From assembly GCA_017456885.1 (NCBI GenBank), contig JAFTIM010000005.1, positions 60,828 to 124,827 of the forward strand: 64,000 nucleotides of DNA, read 5' to 3'. Under the pieces are notes generated by a model. That model saw only the letters and a list, made by a program, of their open reading frames with translations. It was not told where the DNA came from and did not search any database. How positions within the stretch are numbered: position 1 is the first letter of the stretch; each line of letters starts with the position of its first letter. This document shows, piece by piece, positions 42,928 through 53,587 of this stretch. The position numbers and the translations under genes are program-made. Origin of the DNA: Paludibacteraceae bacterium. Lineage in GTDB: Bacteria; Bacteroidota; Bacteroidia; Bacteroidales; Paludibacteraceae.

Positions 42928-43902
42928 ATGAAAATAGCCGAGATAGAATTTCCGCATCAGCCGCTTTTTTTGGCACCTATGGAAGACGTAACCGACCCTG
43001 CCTTTCGGTTGCTGTGCAAGCACTTTGGAGCGGACATGGTCTATACGGAATTTATTTCGGCCGATGCCCTTATTCGTAATGTGAAGCGTACGGAGCAGAA
43101 ACTCACGCTTGCCGACGAGGAACGTCCCGTGGCTATTCAGCTTTACGGGCGTGAGGTAGATCCTATGGTGGAGGCGGCACGTATAGCCGAGGCGGCACAA
43201 CCCGATATCATCGATTTAAATTTTGGCTGTCCGGTGAAAAAGGTGGCTGGCAAAGGTGCCGGTGCGGGTTTGCTGCGCGATATACCTAAAATGCTGGAGA
43301 TTACTTCGGCAGTAGTCAAGGCTGTAAACAAACCCGTTACCGTTAAAACTCGTTTGGGTTGGGATTCCGAGAGTAAAATTATCGTTTCGTTGGCGGAACG
43401 ATTACAAGATTGCGGTATTGCTGCTCTCACGATTCACGGTCGTACGCGTGCGCAAATGTACACGGGCGAAGCCGATTGGGCGCTGATAGGCGAAGTTAAA
43501 AACAATCCTCGTATGAAAATTCCGATAATAGGCAATGGTGATGTAACAACGCCCGAGCGAGCTAAAGAATGTTTCGATAAATACGGAGTAGATGCCGTAA
43601 TGATAGGGCGTGGGAGTATTGGTCGCCCATGGATTTTTGAGGAGATAAAACACTATCTGAGTACGGGTTCGCATCTTGAACCGCATTCGTTTGCGTGGCA
43701 AAAAGAGTTGCTTAAGAAGCATGTGCTGAAAAATGTAGAGTGGCTCTCCGACGAGCGACGAGGCATTGTACACTCGCGGCGGCATTTGGCGGCTACGCCT
43801 ACGTTTAAGGGTATTGCCAACTTTCGTCAGACACGCATCGCCATGCTTCAGGCCGAAACTCTTGAAGAGCTATTTTCCATTATCGATAGTGTTATAATTT
43901 AG
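42928..43902 (+). CDS. dusB: tRNA-dihydrouridine synthase (DusB type)
   Basis: FMN enzyme that reduces uridines in the tRNA D-loop. LFLAPMEDVTDPAFRLLC, VAIQLYGREVDPMVEAA, IIDLNFGCPVKKVAGKGAGAGLL with the catalytic cysteine, VKTRLGWD, LTIHGRTRAQMYTG and VMIGRGSIGRPWIF are all seen. 324 residues. ATG 42928 is used; an upstream in-frame TTG adds one residue. First gene of a plus-strand run with comF and a glycosyltransferase, spaced 6 and 13 bases. Confidence 0.96.
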   Translation: MKIAEIEFPHQPLFLAPMEDVTDPAFRLLCKHFGADMVYTEFISADALIRNVKRTEQKLTLADEERPVAIQLYGREVDPMVEAARIAEAAQPDIIDLNFGCPVKKVAGKGAGAGLLRDIPKMLEITSAVVKAVNKPVTVKTRLGWDSESKIIVSLAERLQDCGIAALTIHGRTRAQMYTGEADWALIGEVKNNPRMKIPIIGNGDVTTPERAKECFDKYGVDAVMIGRGSIGRPWIFEEIKHYLSTGSHLEPHSFAWQKELLKKHVLKNVEWLSDERRGIVHSRRHLAATPTFKGIANFRQTRIAMLQAETLEELFSIIDSVII

Positions 43903-43908
43903 TGTGTC

Positions 43909-44604
43909 ATGCGCAATCGGGTGTTGCAAATTCTGCGAAATCTGTTCGATTTGGTTTTCCCGAATCAATGTGTTGTTTGTGGCGAAAAATTGCAACCCGA
44001 CGAGCAGGTGTTGTGTATGAAATGCCTTTATCGAATACCTCGTACAAACTATCATTTGAAGAACAACAATCCGCTCGAAAAACGCTTTTGGGGTAAGGCC
44101 GATGTGGAGCGGGCTACAGCTTTTTATTTTTTTAGCAAGGGTTCGCCTTATCGTCATCTTTTGCATTTGCTCAAATACAACAAACGTACCGATGTGGGGA
44201 GTGCGTTGGGACATTATGCGGCAGTCGATTTGTTGGAGTCGGAGACGTTTCGCGAGTTCGACTATATAGTGCCGGTGCCGTTGCATCCGAATAAATTGAG
44301 AAAACGCGGCTACAATCAGAGCGAGTGCATTGCCAATGGTTTGTCGGAGGTGTTGCGGGTGCCTGTTGATACGCAAACATTGATTCGTGTCATCGAAAAT
44401 CCTACGCAAACAAAAAAATCGGTGTACGAGCGTTGGGAGAATACCAATGGCATTTTCGACATAACCTCTTCCGAACGTTTTGAGGGCAAACGTATATTGC
44501 TTGTAGACGATGTGCTGACCACGGGTTCTACGCTGATAGCTTGCGTACAAGCCTTGAAAAAATCGAATTGTCGTGTGTCGGTGTTTACGTTGGCTTCGGT
44601 ATGA
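43909..44604 (+). CDS. ComF family phosphoribosyltransferase-like protein
   Basis: Cytoplasmic ComF-like protein linked in other bacteria to DNA uptake or recombination. An N-terminal zinc-ribbon has CVVCGEKL and VLCMKCLYR (two CxxC pairs, residues about 20-43). The C-terminal PRTase domain has VPVPLHPNKLRKRGYNQSE and the PRPP-binding loop ILLVDDVLTTGSTL. 231 residues, normal. Six bases after dusB. Confidence 0.93.
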   Translation: MRNRVLQILRNLFDLVFPNQCVVCGEKLQPDEQVLCMKCLYRIPRTNYHLKNNNPLEKRFWGKADVERATAFYFFSKGSPYRHLLHLLKYNKRTDVGSALGHYAAVDLLESETFREFDYIVPVPLHPNKLRKRGYNQSECIANGLSEVLRVPVDTQTLIRVIENPTQTKKSVYERWENTNGIFDITSSERFEGKRILLVDDVLTTGSTLIACVQALKKSNCRVSVFTLASV

Positions 44605-44617
44605 AAAATCGAAAAAG

Positions 44618-45730
44618 ATGCAAGTGCTGTTTTTTATATCGTGTGTGATTTTATTGCTCTATGTGGCAATGATTGTTTCGTTTTGGGTGGGTTGGCGGCG
44701 TACGCCTTGGTTCGATTCGCCCGAAGTGGAGTTGCACTCGTTGCCGAAGGTGTCGTTAGTGGTTTGCTGCCGCAACGAGGAACAAAATCTACCTGCATTG
44801 TTGCACTCGATAGAGTTGCAAAAATACTCCTCTTTCGAAGTGATTTTTTCCGATGACCATTCCACCGACCGAACAGCGGAGTTATTGGCGTTGTATGCTG
44901 CTCGACATCAAAACGTACGCATTGTCCGTTCCGAAAAAAGCGGCAAAAAATATGCTTTGCAAAAAGCCGTGGAGTGTGCGGCAGGCGAGTTGGTTTGTTG
45001 TACGGATGCCGATTGTGTGTTGCACGAAAATCACCTTCTCCGTTTTGCCGAATATTATGCCGTTACGCCGTCCGACTTGATTTTGGGAGGGGTGCGTTTG
45101 TTGCATTCCGATTCGTTGTTCGAAAAGTTGCAGGCACTCGAATTTCTCTCTTTGCAGGCATCTACGGCAGGAGCCGCAGGCATTGGTTGCCCGGTAATGT
45201 GCAATGGGGCAAATTTGGCTTTTCGAAAAGAGATGTGGCAAACTTCGGCAATTTGTTTGCGAGAGGAAACTCCCTCGGGCGACGATGTGTTTTTTTTGCA
45301 ATCGTTGAAAAAGCGGGGCGGTACGATACGTTTCTTAAAAAATGCTGAAACCGTTGTAACCACCTCCGCGTGCTCTACGCCGAAAACCTTTTTTGCGCAA
45401 CGTACTCGCTGGACATCGAAAACCGTGTACTATACCGACTTGCAAACTATTCTTGTGGCGTTGCTTGTGTTGTGTTCGGTTGTTGTGGTGTTGTTTTGGG
45501 CGCTTGCTGCGTTTTTTTCAATAGCGAACGCATACGCTTTTTTTTTGTTTTTCTTTTTTAAGTTTTTGATTGATACGCTGTTTGTGGGCGATGTGCTTCC
45601 GTTTTTCGGTGAACGAAAGTTGCGTGGCTATACGTTTCTCTTGTCGCTCGTCTATCCTTTTTATGTTTTGACTTCGGCGGTGGGCGGTTTTTTTGGTACT
45701 AAAACGTGGAAAAATCGAAAATTCCGCTGA
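44618..45730 (+). CDS. Membrane glycosyltransferase, GT2 family
   Basis: Inner-membrane GT2 glycosyltransferase using a nucleotide sugar. N-terminal helix (VLFFISCVILLLYVAMIVSF), then the GT-A core: VSLVVCCRNEEQNLPALLHS, FSDDHSTDRT, CTDADCVL (DxD-like), GADLAF-like CNGANLAFRKEMW, EETPSGDDVFFLQSL and QRTRWTSK (Q/RxxRW). Two or three helices follow to the end. From ATG 44618 it is 370 residues. The longer frame from 44573 overlaps comF and is rejected. Product unknown; a role in a surface glycan or lipid is likely. Confidence 0.88.
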   Translation: MQVLFFISCVILLLYVAMIVSFWVGWRRTPWFDSPEVELHSLPKVSLVVCCRNEEQNLPALLHSIELQKYSSFEVIFSDDHSTDRTAELLALYAARHQNVRIVRSEKSGKKYALQKAVECAAGELVCCTDADCVLHENHLLRFAEYYAVTPSDLILGGVRLLHSDSLFEKLQALEFLSLQASTAGAAGIGCPVMCNGANLAFRKEMWQTSAICLREETPSGDDVFFLQSLKKRGGTIRFLKNAETVVTTSACSTPKTFFAQRTRWTSKTVYYTDLQTILVALLVLCSVVVVLFWALAAFFSIANAYAFFLFFFFKFLIDTLFVGDVLPFFGERKLRGYTFLLSLVYPFYVLTSAVGGFFGTKTWKNRKFR

Positions 45731-45749
45731 CGATTTCTAAAACGTTTTC

Positions 45750-45757
45750 TATCTTTG
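45750..45757 (+). promoter_or_regulatory. -7 promoter box for the subtilisin gene
   Basis: TATCTTTG overlaps the TTG (45755) that begins the longest frame. Transcription would start near 45764, so translation must begin downstream, at GTG 45782. Confidence 0.65.
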
Positions 45758-45781
45758 TTTTTACGAAAAAAATGCAAAATC

Positions 45782-47377
45782 GTGTTTCGCAAAGTCGTTT
45801 TATTAACTCTTTTTTTACACGTATTTTCTTGTTTGCCGGCTCAAAAATTTACTTTCTGGGTGGCGTTTGCAGATAAGAAAAACTCACCATATTCGCTTGA
45901 CGATCCGTTGTGTTTTTTGTCGGAGAGGGCTTTGCAACGTCGCGAAAGGCAAGGCTTATCGCTTGACGAGAGCGATTTGCCTGTTACGCCTGCTTACATC
46001 GATTCGCTTACGGAAGCGGGAACAACGCTGCTGGGTACAAGCCGTTGGCTCAATGGCGCTATGGTGCAAATGAACGATACCGTCGGTGTTTTGAAAAAAA
46101 TACGGCGAATGTCGTTTGTCTCCTCGGTGCAGCTGACCAAAACGGAAGAAACTTCGACAACGTCCGTTTCAACTAAAAAAAAGTTGTTGCAAAGTCGGTC
46201 GGAAACGGGCGATTCGGCTTTTCGCCAGAATGCCATGCACGAATTGAACCGCTTACACGATTTGGGCTTTAAGGGCGATGGCATACATGTTGCTGTCCTC
46301 GATGCGGGCTTTGCAAATGTGGATATATTGGAGGCTTTCGATTCGTTGCGAATAAATAATCGTTTGCTCGGTGTGCGCGATTTTGTTGATGCGTCGGCAG
46401 ATGTATATCGACAGCATGCTCATGGGTTGGCAGTACTCTCTACGATGGCAGCCAACACTCCGAATGTGATGGTGGGAGCGGCTCCAAATGCTTCGTATTG
46501 GTTGCTTCGTACCGAAGACGATGCCACAGAATCGCTGTCCGAAACCGACAATTGGGTGCGTGCCATTGAGTTTGCCGATAGCGTAGGGGTTGATGTGGTT
46601 AATTCGTCGTTGGGTTATTCCACGTTCGACGATACATTGACAAATTTTTCGTACAACGATATGAATGGGCGTACTGCTCGTATTTCGTTGGCTGCTACAA
46701 TGGCTGCACGTAAGGGGATGTTGGTTGTCAATAGTGCCGGCAACGATGGCAATAAAAGTTGGCACTATGTGGCTGCTCCTGCCGATGCCGATAGTATTCT
46801 TACGGTTGGGGGGGTGTATTATTCCGGTGTGCATTGTGCATTCAGCTCGTACGGTCCGACTTCCGACAATCGGATAAAACCGACACTTTGTGGCGTGGCT
46901 TACGATGCTTATGTAATGGGTACGGCGGGCGATATATACGGCAGCGTGGGGACTTCGTTTGCCTCTCCGATAGTGGCAGGCGCAGCGGCTTGCCTGTGGC
47001 AGGCATTACCACAACTGACCAATATGCAGTTAATAGACTTGCTGAAAGCTAATGCTTCGCAAAGTGCTGCACCCGACAATGCGCTGGGCTATGGCATACC
47101 GAACGTTTATCAGGCATATTGCAATGTGGCATTAAACACAGAAGAGATTGACCGAACGCGTTTCTTTGTTTTCCCGAATCCGTTTACGGAGGTGTTGAAG
47201 GGATATTTTCCCGAGCAGTCCGAAATTTCCATTTTCGATTTGAAAGGCAGATGTTTGTTCGCTTCAATGGCAGAGGGGAATTTTGTGTTGAATACAAAAG
47301 CTTGGCAACAAGGAGTTTATCTGTTGAGAGTGAAAAACAAAAATGGTATAATTGTCGAAAAAATTGTAAAGCGATGA
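45782..47377 (+). CDS. S8 subtilisin-like protease with T9SS sorting domain
   Basis: Secreted serine protease. From GTG 45782 there is a signal peptide (FRKVVLLTLFLHVFSCLPAQ), a prodomain to about residue 150, and the peptidase S8 domain with the triad D174 (VAVLDAGF), H214 (HAHGLAV) and S392 (GTSFASPIVAGAA); the oxyanion asparagine lies in VNSAGNDGN. The last 75 residues (FFVFPNPFTEVLKGYF ... SIFDLKGRCLF ... GVYLLRVKNKNG) are a type A T9SS sorting domain, so it should be surface-attached or released. 531 residues. An ATG at 45772 is out of frame and gives only a short peptide. Its stop overlaps the xseA start (ATGA). Confidence 0.92.
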   Translation: MFRKVVLLTLFLHVFSCLPAQKFTFWVAFADKKNSPYSLDDPLCFLSERALQRRERQGLSLDESDLPVTPAYIDSLTEAGTTLLGTSRWLNGAMVQMNDTVGVLKKIRRMSFVSSVQLTKTEETSTTSVSTKKKLLQSRSETGDSAFRQNAMHELNRLHDLGFKGDGIHVAVLDAGFANVDILEAFDSLRINNRLLGVRDFVDASADVYRQHAHGLAVLSTMAANTPNVMVGAAPNASYWLLRTEDDATESLSETDNWVRAIEFADSVGVDVVNSSLGYSTFDDTLTNFSYNDMNGRTARISLAATMAARKGMLVVNSAGNDGNKSWHYVAAPADADSILTVGGVYYSGVHCAFSSYGPTSDNRIKPTLCGVAYDAYVMGTAGDIYGSVGTSFASPIVAGAAACLWQALPQLTNMQLIDLLKANASQSAAPDNALGYGIPNVYQAYCNVALNTEEIDRTRFFVFPNPFTEVLKGYFPEQSEISIFDLKGRCLFASMAEGNFVLNTKAWQQGVYLLRVKNKNGIIVEKIVKR

Positions 47378-48606
47378 GTGATACTTCAATTTCGTTGTTG
47401 GAGCTTAATTTGCGGATTAAAGATTTTGTGCGGAATGTACTTTCGACACCTGTGTGGGTGCATGCCGAGATAAACGAACTGCACGAAAATGCAAATGGCA
47501 TTTGCTATCTGGAGTTGGTGGAAAAAGGCACCGACGATTTCATTGTTGCCAAACAGAAAGCAATGATATGGGCTTCGACCTATCGAATGTTGAAACCTTT
47601 TTTTGAATCGGCCACGCAGATAACATTGCACGAGGGTATAAAAATATCGGTGTTGTGCAGGGTGGAGTTTCACGAACTTTACGGAATGAGTTTGGTAATA
47701 ACCGATATTGACCCGACTTATACTTTGGGTGATGTGGCGTTGCGTAAGCAGATGGTCATCGAGCGTTTGATGGCTGATGGAGTATGGGAGATGAACAAAG
47801 AACTTGTGCTTTCTGATACGCCGCAACGTATAGCGGTCATATCGTCGGCTACGGCAGCCGGTTATGGCGATTTTGTCAATCAACTTAAAAATAATAAGTA
47901 CGGCTACGATTTTTCGGTGCGGCTATTCCCTGCCGTAATGCAGGGCAATCTGGTTGAAACTTCGGTGGTGGCGGCTTTTGATGCGGTGTACGATAGCGCT
48001 GACTTGTTCGATGTGGTGGTGCTGATACGCGGCGGTGGAGCAACGTCGGATTTGGCAAGTTTCGATTCCTATAAATTGGGATCGCATTTGGCACAATTTC
48101 CGTTACCGGTGATTTGCGGCATAGGGCATCAACGCGACAATACGATACCCGATATGATAGCCCATACACGAGTAAATACTCCTACGGCGGCTGCCGATTT
48201 TCTGATTGAGCGACTGCACTTGTTCGAGTTGGATATAGATGCTCTGTCGGGGCAGATATTCGAACGGAGTGTGAATATGAGGAACGAAGAACAGATGTCG
48301 TTGCTTAATGCCGCAAATACATTGTCGAGAATGACACAGCACCATTTGCTTGCACAACAAAGTTTTTTGGCGGAGAGTTTTACAAAATTAGACTTTTTGG
48401 CAAGAATGAAACTGAACGAGGAAGCTCATTTCTTGAACCAAACAACTAAAATTTTAGACGCTTTTCTTCCGGAGAATGTTTTGAAAAAAGGATATGCCTT
48501 GATAACGAAAAATGGGAAATATGTAACAAACTCATCTGCCTTGCAGAGTGCCGATGAGGTAACTATCGTTTTGGGAGACGGCTCTCGACAAGCAATTGTG
48601 AAATAA
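47374..48606 (+). CDS. xseA: Exodeoxyribonuclease VII large subunit
   Basis: Large subunit of the single-strand-specific exonuclease VII. The N-terminal OB domain (ISLLELNLRIKDFV, WVHAEINELHENANGICYLEL) is followed by the catalytic domain with RIAVISSATAAGYGDF, VVVLIRGGGATSDLASFDSY, PVICGIGHQRDNTIPDMIA and VNTPTAAADFLIE, then a coiled-coil region. 410 residues from ATG 47374. The longer frame from 47251 lies in the protease gene and is rejected. The ATGA overlap couples it to the protease gene, and xseB follows after 11 bases. Confidence 0.97.
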   Translation: MSDTSISLLELNLRIKDFVRNVLSTPVWVHAEINELHENANGICYLELVEKGTDDFIVAKQKAMIWASTYRMLKPFFESATQITLHEGIKISVLCRVEFHELYGMSLVITDIDPTYTLGDVALRKQMVIERLMADGVWEMNKELVLSDTPQRIAVISSATAAGYGDFVNQLKNNKYGYDFSVRLFPAVMQGNLVETSVVAAFDAVYDSADLFDVVVLIRGGGATSDLASFDSYKLGSHLAQFPLPVICGIGHQRDNTIPDMIAHTRVNTPTAAADFLIERLHLFELDIDALSGQIFERSVNMRNEEQMSLLNAANTLSRMTQHHLLAQQSFLAESFTKLDFLARMKLNEEAHFLNQTTKILDAFLPENVLKKGYALITKNGKYVTNSSALQSADEVTIVLGDGSRQAIVK

Positions 48607-48617
48607 AATTTTCAAAT

Positions 48618-48815
48618 ATGAAGGAAACAATGACTTATACAGAAGCAAAAAAACAGTTAGAGGAGATAGTGAACGATTTGCAAAATAACCAATTGACGGT
48701 GGACGAACTTTCGTCGAAAATAAAAGAAGCTGTCGGCTTGATAAATTTTTGCAAGAAAAAACTACGTTCTGTCGATTCGGAAGTGGATAAAATACTTAAA
48801 AATTCAGGGGAATAA
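48618..48815 (+). CDS. xseB: Exodeoxyribonuclease VII small subunit
   Basis: Small helical subunit that binds the coiled coil of XseA. 65 residues with the family pattern MTYTEAKKQLEEIVNDLQNN, LTVDELSSKIKEAVGLINFC and KLRSVDSEVDKIL. ATG 48618 or 48630 are both possible; the first is used. Immediately after xseA. Confidence 0.95.
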   Translation: MKETMTYTEAKKQLEEIVNDLQNNQLTVDELSSKIKEAVGLINFCKKKLRSVDSEVDKILKNSGE

Positions 48816-48862
48816 ACTCGCTTTTTTAAAAGAAAAAAGATTGCTGTTTGCGATTAAAATTG

Positions 48863-48870
48863 TAAATTTG
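48863..48870 (+). promoter_or_regulatory. -7 promoter box for gyrB
   Basis: TAAATTTG with ATTG at 48840-48843, 19 bases upstream; 33 bases before ATG 48904. Confidence 0.6.
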
Positions 48871-48900
48871 TCCGTTTAAAAGGAAAACTGAAATTTATAA

Positions 48901-50862
<1,962 letters not shown>

Positions 50863-50866
50863 ACTG

Positions 50867-51403
50867 ATGAATATTGCGGTATTTTGTGCATCAAGCGATC
50901 TTGCTTCCGAATCGTTCAAATCCCAAGCCAAGGAGTTGGGATATTGGATTGCGCGGAACGGACATACGTTGGTGTATGGCGGTGCAACAGGCGGACTGAT
51001 GGACGCAGTAGCACAAGCCGTACGCGAAGAGTCCGGTTATATCGTAGGTGTTATATCGCAAAAAATTGTTGACAAAGGGCGTAAATCGACTATTGTTGAT
51101 GAGATGCTTTGTGTGGAAACATTGTCCGAACGTAAAGAGTTGTTGAAAGACTATTCCGATATTTGTGTGGTATTGCCGGGAGGTTTTGGTACATTTGATG
51201 AGTTGTTTGATACCATTTCTTCTTCGGTACTTGAATACAATGAACTGCAAACTATTCTTGTGAATATTGATGGTTATTATGACGGAATATTGACGCAAAT
51301 TAGCCGTATGATGCAAGAACGGTTGGGTTTTGCTCGGACAAAGAACTTGTGCGTATGCAATTCGATGGAGGAGTGTATCAATGTTTTAAAGCAAAAAGAG
51401 TAA
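50867..51403 (+). CDS. LOG-family Rossmann-fold protein (TIGR00730)
   Basis: Cytoplasmic protein of the LOG family. Members hydrolyse nucleoside 5'-monophosphates, releasing the base (cytokinin activation in some organisms). Seen: AVFCASSDLASESFK at the N-terminus, LVYGGATGGLMDAVA, and the signature PGGFGTFDELFDTI near residue 105. 178 residues. The substrate here is not known. Likely co-transcribed with gyrB. Confidence 0.93.
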   Translation: MNIAVFCASSDLASESFKSQAKELGYWIARNGHTLVYGGATGGLMDAVAQAVREESGYIVGVISQKIVDKGRKSTIVDEMLCVETLSERKELLKDYSDICVVLPGGFGTFDELFDTISSSVLEYNELQTILVNIDGYYDGILTQISRMMQERLGFARTKNLCVCNSMEECINVLKQKE

Positions 51404-51424
51404 TAAAACTAAAATTTTATATAG

Positions 51425-52744
51425 ATGAATCTTTTCTGGAAAAAACTGACAGGGAAAATTAAGAGTACTTCCAAATTTGAGAAAGATCAAAGCACTCTTA
51501 TGGAAAAATTTGTTCGCTATTCGAAAATAGAAAAATCGAAAGAGTTGGCAGAATATAAAATGTTGTTTGATATTGTTCAGTCGGCAGAGTTCAAAGAGAA
51601 AAAAAATACGCTTCTGTATCGTAAGTATAAAGATACGTCTTATTATCGCAACATAAAAAAGTTTGAAAAACTGCAATCGAACAAAAAATTACAGTTTTAT
51701 TTCGAACATTTGAGCGATGAATTGCTGAATGACTTTTTAGCTTTTAAAAACACAGCTGAATACGAATTGCTTGGCAAGAAAAAAGAGGTGAAAAAGTCGG
51801 AAAAACTACAAGTCTATAATCGTTTCGAGAAATCGAAAGTTTATAAAAACTATGTTCGTTTCAACAATACTTATATTGTAGATGATTTTTTGAAAATCAA
51901 GGAGGAAGTTTCTACTGATGAGTTTAAGAAGGAAAACGAATTTTGGGCAAATAAAAATCGTTGGCAGACTACGCCCGAGTACGAAACCGAGCAGCGTTAT
52001 TTGACTTTGGCCGCAAATCCTGACATTGTTTTTTACGAAAGTATTGATGCTACGATTTTTGACGAGATTCGCAATTTGCAATTGGTTTTTGCCGATGGTT
52101 TCGACGGGAATACTATTTTAGATGAAAATTGGGAATATGGTTTCCGCTATCCGAGCTATAAATTGATGGCTAATCATTCGTTCGTAAATGAACAGCAGGC
52201 AAACAACGGCGGCAAAAATGTCAATGCAACTGATGGATGTTTGGCTATTTTTACCAAACGCGAAACGGTGAAAGCTTCGGCTTGGGATACCTCTAAAGGT
52301 TTTGTCGAGAAAGAGTTTAATTATACTTCCGATGTTTTACACTCGAAAACGTTCAAACAAAAAGGCGGGGTTTTCTCTGCAAAGATACGTTGTACGGGCA
52401 AGTTGCATCACGCATTTTGGCTGTCGGGTGATGGAAGGAAAGAGCATATCAACGTATTTCATTTTAATGGTAAAAACATTACGATGGGAAATGCAACCAA
52501 TGAAGGATTCTTCGACCAGATAAAATTGTCGGGATTAAATGCGGCTGCATATCATGTTTATACGCTCGAATGGACAGACAAAGAGTTGGTATGGTATGTA
52601 AACAATTACGAGGTGTATCGCACACAAAACAGTGTTCCGCAAGATGAATTGTTTATGACTTTCAATTCGTTTATTACTGAAAATCAGAAACCTTCGACGG
52701 GAGTGCTTGAAGTGGATTGGTTGAAAGTGTTTGTCAGAAAATGA
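51425..52744 (+). CDS. GH16-like domain protein with charged repeats and degenerate active site
   Basis: 439 residues with no signal peptide. Residues 1-215 are Lys/Glu/Tyr/Phe rich with imperfect units of about 40 residues (SAEFKEKKNTLLYRKYKD, NTAEYELLGKKKEVKKSE, STDEFKKENEFWANK), probably helical. Residues about 220-439 look like a GH16/LamG jelly roll: LVFADGFDGNTILDENW, GGVFSAKIRCTGKLHHAFWL, YHVYTLEWTDKELVWYVNN and a terminal LEVDWLKVF. At the place of the GH16 motif ExDxxE the sequence is E340-H-I-N-V-F345, so the second Asp/Glu pair is lost. A glycan-binding or structural role is more likely than hydrolysis. It ends with an ATGA overlap onto kdsA. Confidence 0.7.
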   Translation: MNLFWKKLTGKIKSTSKFEKDQSTLMEKFVRYSKIEKSKELAEYKMLFDIVQSAEFKEKKNTLLYRKYKDTSYYRNIKKFEKLQSNKKLQFYFEHLSDELLNDFLAFKNTAEYELLGKKKEVKKSEKLQVYNRFEKSKVYKNYVRFNNTYIVDDFLKIKEEVSTDEFKKENEFWANKNRWQTTPEYETEQRYLTLAANPDIVFYESIDATIFDEIRNLQLVFADGFDGNTILDENWEYGFRYPSYKLMANHSFVNEQQANNGGKNVNATDGCLAIFTKRETVKASAWDTSKGFVEKEFNYTSDVLHSKTFKQKGGVFSAKIRCTGKLHHAFWLSGDGRKEHINVFHFNGKNITMGNATNEGFFDQIKLSGLNAAAYHVYTLEWTDKELVWYVNNYEVYRTQNSVPQDELFMTFNSFITENQKPSTGVLEVDWLKVFVRK

Positions 52745-53580
52745 CATTGTCAGTTACAAAAAAAATAACGATTGCCGACCGTTTCGCCATTGGCGGAAAT
52801 GGTCGGTTTGTTCTTTTTGCAGGCCCTTGCGTTGTCGAAAGTGAGAAAATAACGCTTGAAACAGCCGAAGTTCTGAAACGTATTTGCGAACGTTTAGAAA
52901 TCCCACTCGTTTTTAAATCGTCGTTTGACAAAGCCAACCGCTCGTCTGCTTTTTCGCCGCGCGGAATGGGAATTGAACGTGGGCTTAAAGTATTGCAACG
53001 GATAAAATCGGAGTTCGACTTGCCTATTGTTACCGATGTACACGAAGTGTGGCAATGTGCCGAAGTAGCCGACGTGGCCGATGTGTTGCAAATACCGGCT
53101 TTCTTGTGCCGACAAACCGACTTGCTCATGGCAGCTGCTTGTACGGGGAGGGTTGTAAATGTGAAGAAAGGGCAGTTTCTCGCTCCTTGGGAGATGAAAA
53201 ACGTGCTTGAAAAAATGCACGAAGCAGGTAACGATAATGTGTTGCTTTGCGAGCGAGGCACTACATTCGGGTATAACAACTTGGTGGTGGATATGGCAGG
53301 AGTTGCCGAAATGCGTTCGTTGGGTGCGCCTGTGGTGTTCGATGCTACTCACTCGGTGCAGAAACCTTGTGCGCAAGGCACTTGTTCGGGAGGAAATCGT
53401 GCGGCGGTGCCCTGTTTGGTGCGTGCGGCGATGGCTGTCGGTGTCGATGGACTTTTTGCTGAAGTGCACCCTTGCCCCGAAAAAGCTCTTTCCGATACAG
53501 CAACGCAACTTCCTTTGAGTGCCGTAGAGGAACTCCTCACACAAGCCATCGAAATAGACCGCTTGGTAAAAAATCTATAA
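52741..53580 (+). CDS. kdsA: 3-deoxy-8-phosphooctulonate synthase
   Basis: Makes Kdo-8-phosphate from arabinose 5-phosphate and PEP for lipopolysaccharide. Motifs: FVLFAGPCVVESEKI, FKSSFDKANRSS, GIERGLKVLQRIK, TDVHEVWQC, LQIPAFLCRQTDLL, VNVKKGQFLAPWEM and DATHSVQKP. From ATG 52741 it is 279 residues, normal. The start overlaps the preceding stop, so it is translated in the same operon. It is convergent with the DUF262-HNH gene, only seven bases apart, with no terminator visible between them. Confidence 0.97.
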   Translation: MTLSVTKKITIADRFAIGGNGRFVLFAGPCVVESEKITLETAEVLKRICERLEIPLVFKSSFDKANRSSAFSPRGMGIERGLKVLQRIKSEFDLPIVTDVHEVWQCAEVADVADVLQIPAFLCRQTDLLMAAACTGRVVNVKKGQFLAPWEMKNVLEKMHEAGNDNVLLCERGTTFGYNNLVVDMAGVAEMRSLGAPVVFDATHSVQKPCAQGTCSGGNRAAVPCLVRAAMAVGVDGLFAEVHPCPEKALSDTATQLPLSAVEELLTQAIEIDRLVKNL

Positions 53581-53587
53581 TCTATTT

